A DNA stretch of 64,000 nucleotides. Source: Hygrocybe punicea. Its lineage: Eukaryota; Basidiomycota; Agaricomycetes; Agaricales; Hygrophoraceae. Where the stretch lies: positions 6,733,508 to 6,797,507 of the forward strand of contig OY744464.1 of NCBI GenBank assembly GCA_963556145.1, in the 5' to 3' direction. The position numbers were made by a program, and so were the translations under genes. Shown piece by piece: positions 1 through 11,402 of the stretch. The notes under the pieces are model-generated. The model was not told where the DNA came from and did not search any database. It saw only the letters and a list, made by a program, of their open reading frames with translations. How positions within the stretch are numbered: position 1 is the stretch's first letter; each line of letters starts with the position of its first letter.

Positions 1-91
1 GTACAAAATAAAGAATACACGGGATATTGGCACGGAATGTGGGTGCCTACCTTCACGGCAGCGTCGCACAGGGCCTACTTGTGACGGGGAG

Positions 92-715
92 GTGCTTGCA
101 GGGGGCTGGGGGCGGGGTAAGGGCGCCGGGCAAAAGGTGATACCGCGAGGGACTGGGACCCCCCGACCTCTCCTTCTCAACACCAACGAGGTGCGGGGTA
201 ATTGCCGGGCATCATCGAAAACAGCCTGGGAGGCATCCTGGGAGTTGAAACAGTGGTGGTGGGGGGTGGTTGGGCACCAGCCGGACATGCGAGGGACTAG
301 GGCCCCCGACCCCTCGTTTTCAACGCAAACCAGGTGCGGAGGGTCTGAAATAGCCGGGGGTGGTCGAAAACGGCGAGAGAGGGGCCGTCCTGGGTGTTGA
401 AAAAGTAGGGGGTAGGGGGTGGTTGGGCACCAGCCGGGAATGCGAGGGACTGGAGCCTCCAGACCCCTCGTTTTTAACGTAAACAAGGTGCGGAGGGTTT
501 GTACTAGCCGGGCGTGGTCGAAAATGGCGAGGGATGGGTCCTTGGAGTTGACAAAGTAGAGGGTGGGTGGGCACAAAAGACGACCGCGAGGGACTGGGGC
601 CCCCCGACCCCTCGTTTTCAACACGAACGAGGTGCGGGGAGTCTGTACTAGCCGGGCATTATCATAACCGGCGAGGGAAGGGGCGTCCTGGGTGTGAAAA
701 AAGTCGGGGGGTGGT
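92..715. repeat. Four-unit tandem repeat, 144-153 bp period
   Basis: Four degenerate units each begin with GAGGGACTGG-like sequence at about 147, 291, 444 and 588, giving spacings of 144, 153 and 144 bp. Each unit repeats the order GAGGGACT, CCCCGACCCCTCGTTTTCAAC, GAGGTGCGG, AGCCGGGC, GGCGAGGGA and GTCCTGGGTGTTGA. The small ORFs across it follow the repeat and show no protein family, so I read it as a non-coding minisatellite-like block. The array may begin left of the window. Confidence 0.8.
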
Positions 716-1039
716 ACGTACCTGAACCATTCCTGCACTCCATCATCAATAAAAATGATCATCTCTGACGTCCCCAACGTTCGCGCCGGCGTTTCGCCGT
801 CCCAATCGGTCCTGTCGTCGAGTGGCACGAGGGTGGTGATGATGGCGGTTGCGGCCGCGGTACCTCCACGACGACGACCCCATCGATGACGCCTTTGGCA
901 AGGATAACCCTCCACGTCGCCGTCGTCTTCTTCGTCCCTATGCGCCCGGCCCGCTGCAAGTCGTTCCGACATTCAAGACATCAGTTGAAACCGAGAGCGA
1001 GCGTTCCGCTCCGGGGCGGTGATCAAATAATATTGGATT
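716..1039. other. No recognisable feature
   Basis: This 324-bp stretch joins the tandem repeat to the mariner-like element. The short ORFs on both strands show no motif or codon pattern I can support. Confidence 0.4.
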
Positions 1040-1543
1040 CACTACTTTTGTGGTTATCTGCATTGGGGAAATATTGCAGAAAATAATGTTATTATTGCTG
1101 TTTGCATATATGTTGGCGCGCCACAAATTTCCAAATTAGTATGTGCAAAATGGCCGTGAACAACTTTTGAATTTTATCTCAACCACAACTCATCGGACGG
1201 CCTCACCTTGTATACAAAAATTGATCAGAAAATTATTTCCAAGGCGCATGAGGCAAAATCGGAACAATTTGACCGTAAATTCAGATTTCAGCATTATCCA
1301 ATGCCAATCTCACCTTCCGAGTTTTCCAGCCATCCAAAGCATGAAACTTGAGTTAAAAATGGGTCAAAGACTCTGAGTACACTAGTTCTGATGTGCAAGC
1401 AACATTTTGGTGCCATGAAAAATAGTATGAAGGTCTTTGCATGACCCTTTTTTGTCGTGGTCGGAGTAAACAGACCAAATCATTTCTTCATCACACCATT
1501 GTCTACTGCAGCTGCGAACACACATTTTACAGCAAAACCTATT

Positions 1544-3387
1544 ATGGTCAATGCCCGGACCAAAAATCAGAAGGCCGAAAAGACGAGGCCAGTTGGTAGA
1601 CCACCCAAAAAGCGCCAAGCAGCAGCCGAAGATGACTACGATGAAGATGCACGCATGGAAAAACCTGCAGGAAGCAACAAGAAAGTCGCATTTGTCAATG
1701 CACCTCCCAAGCGCCATCCAGAACCAAAACCAGCTTATAAAGGTGCCGCAAAACCTTCTGCACCCGCAGAAAACTACAGTATATCGTCGCGTTCAACCAC
1801 ACCAGGTACTCCCACCACCGATGAAGCTGTAGCCAAAATGCTTCTTGGTTTTGCAAACCAACAAGGTCCTGGCCGTGCACCTCAACAATATCAGGGGCCC
1901 GTCGACGCAAATTTAGGAGATAATTCTATGCAAGAAGAATACGAGGAGGATGCTTATGATGACGACGATGACCTCTACTGTGAGGAATCTACCGAAGCGG
2001 TTGAAGAGAACAACGCCGATGACTTACAAAGGCATAGGGAGGACTTTGGTGAGGTTTTAAAAACTAACAAAGGAAAGTACTCACGGCAGACACAGACGTT
2101 GGTTATGCATCCAAGGAGTCAGACCAGCTGCTGCAAATCCCTGTTGATGTGCCAGTTGAAGGTGCTTTAGATCGCATTGAGATTTCGTCTGAAATTTCCT
2201 GGGCCAACTTCCGCCTCACACTTGCCAACAAGATGGAAATTCCTGAAGCAAAATTGGATGTGGTCTACAAGTTTTTGACGGACACAAAAGATGAATTACC
2301 ACGCCGCTTGGGCTCAGCTGCAAATCTTCTTCGACTCATTGACATTGCAATGAAGCATCTCTGAGGCGAAATCAAAAGCAGGTCGAAGAAACCATTTGCA
2401 GTTCTTATCATCAATAAAACCCAGCCGGAGATATCAAATGGGAAAGGAAGCCATGCAAAAGGGAAGCCGGTATGTTCTGACAAACTAGCAAGGGAGATCA
2501 TTTGTATTGACCAATTGACAGTCATCGAAGCAGAAGGAAGCCGAGCAAGAAGAACCCATGAGCACAACCAAAGTTTCGGAGGCCATCACCGTAGCGAAGC
2601 TGGTCACCGCCTTAAAGTTAAAATATGCGTGTGCCCAACATCAAAAGAAATACTGTTATGTAAAGCGAAATGGGGAGCATCGTGCACTTGTCCAAGCTGA
2701 AATAGCTCAGTGGGCTATGATGATTGTAAGTCCCTTCCAGCTTGTTCTGTCTCAAATCTGACAAATCGCTGGTAGGAACTTAAACAGGGCGATTTCGATA
2801 AACCTCCCCCTGGGCTAAAACTGGAAGACGCACTACCTCCCAGCCGCCAACCCAAGCCAGCTCAAACTACAACAAATGAACCCACTGCCCAGCCGAGTGC
2901 AATGGATGCCCAGCCGATGGCAATGGATGCCCACGGCGGATACCCCTCCCATACCTATCACACTCAGGCTGCACCACCCCCAGGCCCACCCATGCATCCA
3001 TACTATCCAAATCAGCCCTATCATCCGCAGTATTACGATTGAGAGCCTGTATTTGGTGCCAGAATGATGCCTACGCCACCCTCTCCATCTCCTGCGCTTC
3101 GGGACCCATCAGCTTATCCATTCATTTGAAACTGGCTCCGTGAGCTTGATGCTGGTCCTCGTGGTGCCGACGGACATGATTTTGCACAGTATGCAGCAAA
3201 CTTTGATGACCACCATATCATTTGACTCTCCGAAATCGCAGATCTGGAGTCCTTTTCACGTGCCGACCTTCTGGCAATTTGCCCCAACATGAAGTTTGGG
3301 ACAGCAAATGTCCTCTTGCTTTATGCCCGTGATGATGTGAAGGCCATACACAAAATGCAGAACCAGGGGCGCAGGGAATACTTCTAA
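1544..3387 (+). pseudogene. Transposon accessory protein with AT-hook and SAM-like C-terminus
   Basis: The start is taken at the ATG at 1544 (MVNARTKNQ), just upstream of an AT-hook-like basic patch (RPVGRPPKKRQ); an in-frame ATG at 1457 is the alternative. An acidic stretch follows (EEYEEDAYDDDDDLY), then a domain around 2150-2360, then a conserved segment near 2590-2730 with the pattern CAQHQKKYCYVKRNGEH. A proline-rich linker (about 2800-3040) leads to a roughly 60-residue C-terminus (ELDAGPRG, LSEIADLESFSRADLLAIC, NVLLLYARDDV) that looks like a SAM-type helical domain. Several frame changes and in-frame stops near 3040, 3127 and 3223 mean introns and/or decay. From general knowledge, fungal mariner-like elements can carry a second protein of this sort; its role here is inferred, perhaps DNA binding with the transposase. 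Confidence 0.6.
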
Positions 3388-4447
3388 CTGCTTTTTTTGT
3401 TGTCAAAGTTTTATCTCAACCATTATTTTGGCATTGATAAATGTACAGATCGTAGAATTTTACAAATAAACCCCCACTCAAGTACTCCACAAACTGATTT
3501 TGAGGTCAACAAAGAAGTCGGAGACTTTGGCACCAGGCCACAACAAAATATTTAGTAGACTAACACACAACACATAGTTTTAAATATAGTTACAGTACTG
3601 AAACCATCCAAAGGCATCTTGAGCTGTGATAGAGTAGACAGCATCATGAAGGGCAAGATAAACGTCTGTGCGATCGACGCTACCCATAGCGGCGAGAAAT
3701 TGATGATGGTGACGTCGGATATGCGCTTTGATTGCAGAAAATGCCAATTCAATTGGGTTATAGTCGGGTGAATAGGGAGGTAGAAATTCGCATCGCATTC
3801 CACTGTAATAGATATCAATGCGAGAAAATTGGATAAAAAGTGACTTACCGATCAGTGATCATTTCTTGAATGAGTTCTGATTTATGGATCCGGGCATTGT
3901 CCATTACCAGAACAGAATTTGGTCCAGGAAAGGGGTTCATATGAGTAAACAAGCCATCAACAAAGTGAGCAAATTTTATCTTCGTAAATGAGCCCTCCAC
4001 AATCTCCAGGGCGACAATGCCATCCAGCGAGAGAGCGGGGAGAATGGAATACCTTTTCAGTGTAAGAAACAGGTGTCTCATTCCTAAGGGAATACACACC
4101 GTTGACCACGAATAAAAAAGCTTTTGTGAATAGCTCTTTGCCCCCGCCGTGCCCATCCTCGGCCACATCCAATCCTGCGGTCTGTGGCACTCTCATCAAC
4201 AAAGACTAGTTGTTCTGGGCTATAGTTGAGACCCATATGTGCCACAAAATTGGCACGCTTCTCAATATTGCGCTCGATCACTTGACGTGTCACCTGAGAT
4301 GGAGATTATGATAAGCAGTCCCTTTGGAGAAGAGAACAAATACTTGCCGCTTTCAGTGTATATCCAGATCTTTGCAAGGCCCACCATATCGAAGCAAGAG
4401 ACACTTCAACTTGACATGTGTTCTGGAGACTTTGTTGAAGTTCGTCA

Positions 4448-5599
4448 TAGTGTTGCCGAAGTTCAGTTCGGTCCGGTTCCGACCCTTTTTGGCGGAACCA
4501 CGAACTGAACTTCGGGTCCGGTTTGGCGCATGGCCAAACCTGGACCCAGACGGCATTGAACCGTTTCTCCGCGTTCGGTCTGGGTTCAGACGCGGTCTGA
4601 ACCCCGGACCGAGGTGGGCTCACCCCATGAGCTCTGTTCTCCTCGTGAATGGCAGGCATGTATCAATCGATACGGCGCTACACTTCGCGAGGTAGTTGGG
4701 CTGCGGGGGAGCCGTCCGGTGCTGCTGCTGCCGCCGCTGTCACTGCTGCCGTTGCTGCCGTTGCTGGCGCTGCTGCTGCTGCTGTCGCCGTTGCTGCTGC
4801 CACTGCTGCTGCTGCTGTCGTGGCCGTTGCTGCTGCCGCCATTGCTGCTGCCGCCGTTGCTGCTGTTGCTGTTGCTGCTGCCGGCATTGCTGCTGCTGCT
4901 GGCCGTCATAGTTGTGGTTGCCGTTGTTGTTGCTGCCACTGGTGGTGATGTTGGATGGCTTTGGCTGTTGCTGCTGCCGCTGCTGCTGCTGCTGCTGCTG
5001 CCGTTGCTGCCGGCGCTGCTGCTTCCGCTGTTGCTGCTGCTGCTGGCTGTTGCCGTTGTCATTGCCTGGTTGCCGTTGCCTTTGCCGTTGCCGTTGCCGC
5101 CGCTGGTGGTGGTGGTGGTGGTGGTGGTGGTGGTGTTGCGGCTGCCCCGCGTCCATTGGCATTGCGTTGGCGTTGGCATTCATCTTGTGCCAATGTGGTT
5201 GCGATGTGGTCGCAGTCGAGTTGCCTGCCGCAAATAACATTAGTAAAGTTAAGAAAAAAATGGAAACTTACCTTTGAACACAACACAATTTGTGTTGTGT
5301 TCAACCCGCGTTGAAGTTGCTGTGTTGCGTGAAAGGTCACAGCCGGTCACATGATGCCGTTTAACACGAAATAGTAAGTAAAGAAATACGAAAAACAAAT
5401 GAAATCAATACCTTAAAAATATCCGCGTTCACGGTTTGAACGCGGTTTGGAGCCGTTCAGGAAATCTGGCAGGCCTCGAAACCCGGAACTGAACCCGCGG
5501 TCCGGTTCAGCACTTGGCTGAACTTAGACCGAACTTAGGGTTCGGTTCGGGGTTTGAACCGGGTTCGGCTAGGTTCGGAACCGAACTACGGCAACACTA
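4448..5599. mobile_element. hAT-type MITE (family A), 1152 bp, TSD gttcgtca
   Basis: Ends are TAGTGTTGCCG (left) and CGGCAACACTA (right), flanked by a perfect 8-bp duplication gttcgtca at 4440-4447 and 5600-5607. Subterminal regions are packed with GGTTCGG/CCGAAC words in both orientations. The interior is a GCT/GCC/GTT-rich low-complexity tract with no transposase. The 8-bp TSD and TAGTGTTG end fit the hAT superfamily. It interrupts the DD34E transposase. Confidence 0.9.
4715..5140. repeat. GCTGCT/GCCGTT trinucleotide tract
   Basis: The sequence is almost pure GCTGCTGCTGCCGTTGC-type triplets ending in a (GGT)n run at about 5103-5133. It is open in nearly all frames and translates to poly-Ser, poly-Gln, poly-Ala or poly-Leu. 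This is the signature of simple repeats, not of a gene. Confidence 0.9.
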
Positions 5600-6304
5600 G
5601 TTCGTCAAGGTAGGTGTCGCAGTTGCGAGCCAAACATGATTGCAAGAACTGCAAAGAATTGAGCAAAGGATCAGCAGTAAGGTGAACACTTACCTCGACA
5701 TCATCAAATGACAGTGTCCTCGGTCTTCCCTGTGCGACAAGAGACTCTGCACGTTGAAATGGTTGTCCAGTTGATTTAATGGTGGATTGGACCCGTTGAA
5801 TCTGGTGCTTGCTCAAACCAGTGTATCCCATAATCTGAAGAACATCGACTTGAGCAGCCAGCATGCGCTCAACGACAAAACAAAGGTCTTCAGAGGTTTT
5901 GCGTCCCCTCGGCATTGTGCGGATGTAGACAAGGAGAACTGTCACGCTCCTTCATCAAATTTTGATGAATCTCTGCGGCTGCAATTTTCCCCGATGCATA
6001 AAATTATTCTGTACATGATAGATATATTCCACACAGTATTCTGCATTGTATTTGTGAAAGAATGACAGAGAATGCAAAAATGGGGCTGATGACGATGAAA
6101 AACCATTTTATCATCAAATCGTTCCGATTTTGCCTCATGCGCCTTGGAAATAATTTTCTGATCAATTTTTGTATACAAGGTGAGGCCGTCTGATGAGTTG
6201 TTGTTGAGATAAAATTCAAAAGTTGTTCACGGCCATTTTGCACATACTAATTTGGAAATTTGTGGCGCGCCAACATATATGCAAACAGCAATAAAAAGCA
6301 GCCA

Positions 6305-7539
6305 CACAGGGTGCACAGTAGCATACCATGTCACACAGTATCTTGAAAGTACTTGACAAGTATACTAAATATCATTACCATAACATTCAACATGGTATTG
6401 TAACAGTATTCAGACATAAACTACAATACTTGTGCTCGAATTCATCTGAAGGTATGACGGCAAATGAGACTTATACCTTTTCAATAACATCAAGCCTTTT
6501 GTTTCACTACTTTCACTGTATTTACAGCAAAGTACTGTATAGTTTGGATAGAATACTTGCAGCCTAAGACACAGGGTGCACAGTAGCATACTATGTAACA
6601 AAGTATGTTGAATGTATTGGGAAAGTATACTAAATATCGTTATCATATTGTTGCACACAGTATTCAAAGAGTATTCAAAATGATGATTCAATATTTTGAA
6701 ACAAAGTACCTTACCAGTATCAAAGAGCAATTTTACAGTACTGCTTCAATAATTTTAATAAATGTCTTGTTATTGAAGCAGTACTCTAAAATTGTCATTC
6801 AGTACTGGTAATTTACTTTGTTTCAAAATATTGAATCATCATTTTGAATACTCTTTGCGTACTGTATGCAACAATATGATAACAATATTTAGTATACTTT
6901 CCCAATACATTCAACATACTTTGTTACATAGTATGCTACTCTGCACCCTGTGAGATGAATCAAAGTATTAAACCAGTAAGGAAGTTGGGCCACTTTTACT
7001 ATTAGGATACCTTTTGAATCCTATCAAGATACAGTGTGAAATAGTATAGTACTGTTGCCATATTGTGGATTTAAGATACTGTGTCAATACTTTTAAGATA
7101 CTTTTATTATAATAAAAGTACTGAAACAGTATCTTAAAAGTATTGACACAGTATCTTAAATCCACAATATGGCAACAGTACTATACTATTTCACACTGTA
7201 TCTTGAAAGGATTCAAAAGGTATCCTAGTAGTGAAAGTGGCACAACTTCCTTACTAGTTTAATACTTTGATTCATCTTAGGCTGCAAGTATTCTATCTGA
7301 ACTATACAGTACTTTGCTGTAGATACAGTGAAAGTAGTGAAACAAAAGGCTTGATGTTATTGAAAAGGTATAAGTCTCATTTGCCTTCATACCTTCAGAT
7401 GAATTTGGGCACAAGTATTGTAGTTTATGTCTGAATACTGTTACAATACCATGTTGAATGTTATGGTAATGATATTTAGTATACTTGTCAAGTACTTTCA
7501 AGATACTGTGTGACATGGTATGCTACTGCGCACCCTGTG
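6305..7539. mobile_element. Palindromic foldback MITE, CACAGGGTG ends, 3-bp TSD cca
   Basis: It begins CACAGGGTGCACAGTAGCAT and ends with the inverse, flanked by cca at 6302-6304 and 7540-7542. The whole element is one near-perfect palindrome centred near 7109: the right arm 7110-7539 pairs with the left arm 6305-6569 plus 6956-7108. The left arm is interrupted by a second palindrome of the same terminal family. Net size is about 850 bp, with no coding capacity. A 3-bp TSD and a CAC start would fit CACTA-like or Harbinger-like transposition; the superfamily is not settled. Confidence 0.8.
6570..6952. mobile_element. Palindromic foldback MITE nested in a relative, TSD aga
   Basis: This 383-bp palindrome is centred near 6760 and has the same CACAGGGTGCACAGTAGCAT termini as the element it sits in, with aga on both sides (6567-6569 and 6953-6955). 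Its inner sequence shares only blocks such as GTATACTAAATATC with the outer element. It is younger than its host. Confidence 0.8.
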
Positions 7540-7552
7540 CCACAAAATAGTG

Positions 7553-8245
7553 CATACAGAAATAAAATTATTTTGCCCATTATTGTTGTGTAGATGTGAC
7601 AATGTGTTCAGAAAAAATAAAGTGACACAAATTATTTAGGATTTCTGCCACAATATCTATGAAGGGACACAATCATCTAGCTTTCTCATGTGACTGGTTT
7701 ACTTAGATTTCCTAAGTAATCCAAATAAATTGTCGATGGGAATAAATAAAGATGCAGTTTGATAATGAAAGCCATTGTTTAAGAAAGTACTTATTTTGTC
7801 ATCTTTTGTCTGCTAAAATTACCTTGAAAAAGCATCGGTAAATTTATATATAACATTGAAGATCCTTCTGAGAGCAGAAAAAAGCTTTCCCAACAAAAAA
7901 CTTTTTCTGACCAGAAAAAAAAATTCTGAGGGTATAGAAAAACTTTCATGCATGTGCCAAAAATCATTCTGAGGACAGAAGAATACTTTTCATGATGCCA
8001 AAAAAACTTTTCATGCATGGCAAAAACACTTTTCATGTATAGCAAAAACTTTCTGAGATGTGCCACTTATTTGTGTCCACCTGCATCCCACCAGGCTGCT
8101 AAACAACTCCATGCTGAGCGCTCAACATTCAAGCCCAGTGAAAAGTAGCTATTGTGATATGTAATTACATTGATGGATATCTTATCATTAGTGTGAATTA
8201 CATCCCAAACAACAATTGACCATGGGCAATAAGAATCTTGTTTCA
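7553..8245. other. AT-rich intergenic sequence with a diverged A-rich repeat
   Basis: No gene is recognisable. At about 7855-8060 a loose repeat of roughly 30-40 bp recurs, with words such as AAAACTTTTCATG, TTCTGAGGACAGAA and GCAAAAAC. Its minus-strand translation is a low-complexity Phe/Lys-rich ORF that I do not accept as a gene. Confidence 0.5.
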
Positions 8246-8253
8246 CATATTTC

Positions 8254-9350
8254 TAGGCAACACCATGGGTATACCCATGGGTGTCTCGAGGCCGACCCGG
8301 ACCTGGACCTGCTCCAACCTGTACCCATCTACCTGTGGGTCTTTTTTCAGTGGGTAGATGGTGGGTAGTGGCAGGTTGGGTGTGGGTATTGACCTGCGCA
8401 GGAAACCCAGCAGGTTCTAGCCCATATCTATCTCGCATTGCTGACATGTATGTCAATTGACATGGTGCTGTGCAAACGCAAGGAGTGAGGGGGGCTGGGA
8501 ACCACACAGTGGGTTGGGTTCTCATGGGCAGGGGTTGTGGCACAGTGATGCTAAGCTTGTCCTCAAGGATGGGGATGGGTGTCCGACTTGGCATCTAGTG
8601 GGTCAAGGATGAGGCGGAATTTGGGAATGAATGGGTGAGGCTTGATCTCTCCCTCATTCCCAGGCCTATTCTCACTGGTGTCGAGAACGCATGGGCGAGT
8701 CTCATTCTTGTTCTCATCACCTTCATGAACGAACATTGTTGAGATGACTTTTTTGTCCCTAACATCAGAATGGAATATTAGCTGTGAAACAAGTGGGATC
8801 TGGCGAATACACACCTGCAGGCTGGGTGGTGGGAGCACCACCAGCCTGGCCATTTCCCATCACTCATCATCTTGTCTGTCGTTGTGCGTCATTGTCTGTT
8901 GTCTGTCATTGTCTGTTGTGTGTCATTGTTGTCATTCTGTTGATGGTGAGTGACTTGTGTCACATGGTGACCTGATGTCACGGTGTAGTGGTGGGCTGTC
9001 ACATGACCCAGGTCCCACGGTTGGATCCCTTATGGATCCATCTTATCCCATCCTGACCCTGATTCTGTCGTGATTCCTTGAGCACCCTTGGACCCACTCC
9101 AATGGTATTCATTGAGTGAAAATGCTTGCAGGGCAAAGGGTGCCTAGTCATAGCATAGAGATATATGTTAGTAGGAGTGTTAAAACAAGTTTACTACACT
9201 TACAAGTACTCGGGAGTGTCCCAAACCTGTGAAGACCTGCGCCTATGGGTATGGGTTTTTCTTGGGACCAACAAAGGCAACCTGGACCTGTACCTGGCAG
9301 TACCTGTACCCACAACCCATGCAGGTTACCTGTACCCATGCCATTGCCTA
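8254..9350. mobile_element. hAT-type MITE (family B), 1097 bp, TSD catatttc
   Basis: The ends TAGGCAACACCATGGGTA and TACCCATGCCATTGCCTA are flanked by a perfect 8-bp duplication catatttc at 8246-8253 and 9351-9358. Subterminal ACCTG/CAGGT/ACCCA words repeat in both directions. No transposase is present. An internal segment at about 8975-9020 (CACATGACCCAGGTCCCACGG) resembles the 155-bp LTR family seen elsewhere in the window. Confidence 0.92.
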
Positions 9351-9619
9351 CATATTTCTGATGATAATTCCTTTTCAATTCTATGGGGTGACATGATTTG
9401 CGATTGTTCCACTTATTGCTGTACTGTCCATGCTGTTTCTGCTCACCCTGTCTCTGCTTCCCCTCTTGCTTCCCTGCCTCTGCATTCATGCTCACACTTG
9501 GTTGACCTTGCTGATATCCCAACCTGTCTGCACTGACACCTTATTTTGATCCATTTATTCCCACTGACACTGCTCTCACCTTTGCTTCCTTGAGTTCCTG
9601 CTTCATCTTGGCACTAAGT

Positions 9620-10042
9620 TCATTGTATTGCTATAGTTATGCCAGTAGTCAGTAGACTCATAAGGAAGTTCCAGTTACTTACCTGCTTTGTGGTGTTGTC
9701 CAAACTGTCCCACAGTGCATCAAATGCAGCCTTGGTAATAGAATTATTTTTGCAATACTCAACTGCAAAAAGATTCCTGACAGTCCTGGCATTAGTATAC
9801 ATCCTGCCATCAATCATCTAATTGACTTACTTCAGTACCAGTGCATTGCTTGGAACCATCATCTGCTCCTTCACAGCTGGCTTTTTATTTCCTTTGGAGG
9901 TTGATGTTGATGGCACACTTGTTGGTACTGCCAACTCAGAGGAGCTTGAGAGAGACTTGGAGGCAGAGGTAGTGGTGTGCTCAGAGGAGGCTGTTGCATT
10001 GGTGAAGCTCGCAGCTGGGTTGAGGGACTTAGGTGCTAACAA
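9620..10042 (-). CDS. Unrecognised two-exon ORF of probable transposon origin
   Basis: The minus strand has a Ser/Thr/Ala-rich segment (about 10042-9827, ending PSNALVLK) followed by a segment TNARTVRNLFAVEYC...ITKAAFDALWDSLDNTTKQ. A GTAAGTAACTGG donor and CATAACTATAG acceptor would join the latter to QYNELSAKMKQELKEAK, which ends near 9560. The second part has the helical spacing of an HMG-box-like or small DNA-binding domain, but I cannot assign a family. It is surrounded by transposon remnants, so a transposon-encoded accessory protein is likeliest. Confidence 0.3.
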
Positions 10043-10423
10043 AATGGCAAAGTGCTGTCAATGTAATTAGTATTGAATACAAGATACTTATATTTACCAG
10101 TTTGGACAGGTTGGTTGCTACTACTTCAGTTGTTGTTTCACTTTGCCAATGTGAGCAAGGCCAGTGGAAAGTATTCACAACTCACAATGGACTCATAATT
10201 GTGATCCCAGGTGAGGAAGAATGTTACGGATCGCTTCTGCAGTGGGCTCCGGCAACAATCAACTTAACTCGGAGGCAGTTTCCAGAGGAGAGAAGAGCAG
10301 TTTTCATTGTTGCTTACAGCTAAGACAACACTGCTAAGAGGGGGGGGTCAAGGTCTAATGTCATTGTGAGCCATGGGGGTTACCCAACACAAGATGAGTC
10401 TGCCCAAGAACCAGACTACACGT

Positions 10424-10579
10424 TGGAGTAGTGGGACCTGCCAGTCACGTGACCAGGCTCCCACGGTTGACCTAGTTAGTAGCCTTCCCGATGTAGTAGT
10501 CAGTCCATCCTTCCTATCCAGTCGACCTTTCCCTCGAGTCCTGCATGAGCCCCCGGAGTGGTACCTCGGTACCACTCCA
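10424..10579 (+). mobile_element. Solo LTR, 156 bp, TSD acgt
   Basis: TGGAGTAGTGG...GGTACCACTCCA (TG...CA ends) with acgt at 10420-10423 and 10580-10583. It carries the CACGTGAC core seen in the two LTRs of the element at 13286-17175. No primer-binding site follows, as expected for a solo LTR. Confidence 0.8.
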
Positions 10580-11402
10580 ACGTAAGGAAAAGAAAGAAGA
10601 AAAAGTCTGAACAAACAACAAGAACAGTATATATAGTGACTGGTCTTGAGGGGAGGTAAATAGAAATGCAACCATGGAGCTACAACATGTCCAACTATAC
10701 CATGTGTTCACCATGAGACAGACATGAGGCGTCCTCATGTCGATGTTCTCACGATCCAACTGGAGGCCCGGGTGTCATTGAGGATAGGAGAAGTCCGGAT
10801 GACTCGGATGATTTGTCATCAGATCATGTGACATGCAGAATTGCCAATTTGGGTTCTGTACTTGCTGTATCAGACAAATGTGCAGTCTGGCAAGTGCAAT
10901 GCACGGTCGGGTCAAAGAAGGGTATCGTCCAGTGTGGGATTGGTGAAGGGAGTGTCTTGAGGTAGTGTGGATATAGCGGCAAGGTTGGTATGAAAGAAAA
11001 CAAAGGAATGTATGGAGGAAAAACCAACTAGGACAGTGGGCTAGTCGAGGTCAGACATGTGAACAGCATAAGCTGTACCAGATGACGATGTCTGTGTCAA
11101 TGACATATTGAGGAATGATGTCTTGTCCTGTGTGTGGAACAATATGGTCCACCTGATGTTGGTATTCGTCCAAGAAAGGGTATTGTTGTAAACGAGTGTG
11201 GGAGGTATCAAGGTTATAGATGGAAAAGGATAAATGAATGTGGGTCCAGGTTTTGAGTCATGGCACAAGTGACAAGCTGTGGGAATAAGATGTTGGGTGC
11301 TTCATTGAAGCGATGTCATGTGAACAATACACAATAGGGGTCAGTTCACTGTATTGGGAAGTCATATGGTCTGTGGTTGAAGTCTGAAGGTATGTGCTTT
11401 GG

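Larger units (their letters stand above)
3580..5915 (-). pseudogene. DD34E (Tc1/mariner superfamily) transposase, split by a hAT MITE
   Basis: Read on the minus strand from MPRGRKTSEDLC at 5915. An N-terminal helix-turn-helix region (LQIMGYTGLSKHQIQRV) is followed by an exon ending LARNCDTYLDEL at the MITE insertion, then the catalytic core. The three acidic residues are visible: D in QLVFVDESATDRR, D in SVLVMDNARIHKS and E in SPDYNPIELAFSAIKAHIRR, with 34 residues between the second D and the E. Short introns lie between exons, for example one starting GTAAGTCAC after MITDR. Removing the MITE with one copy of its 8-bp duplication joins YLDEL to QQSLQ in frame. The coding sequence is otherwise largely open, so the element may have been active until the MITE landed. 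Confidence 0.75.
1040..7552. mobile_element. Tc1/mariner-like DNA transposon with two genes and nested insertions
   Basis: Long terminal inverted repeats face each other. Sequence at about 1098-1290 (GTTTGCATATATGTTGGCGCGCC onward) is matched in reverse complement at about 6085-6295, with CACTAC/CACTA-TTTTGTGG ends near 1040 and 7552. Between them lie an accessory-protein gene (plus strand) and a DD34E transposase (minus strand). A 1152-bp hAT MITE sits in the transposase, and a palindromic element with another inside it sits in the right inverted repeat, so the native element was about 4.1 kb. The outermost few bases and the target duplication are not certain. Confidence 0.65.

Noticed and set aside
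4586..5314. Long poly-Ser, poly-Gln, poly-Leu and Gly/Ala ORFs on both strands
   Set aside because: They are translations of one trinucleotide tract open in nearly every frame, inside a TSD-bounded MITE.
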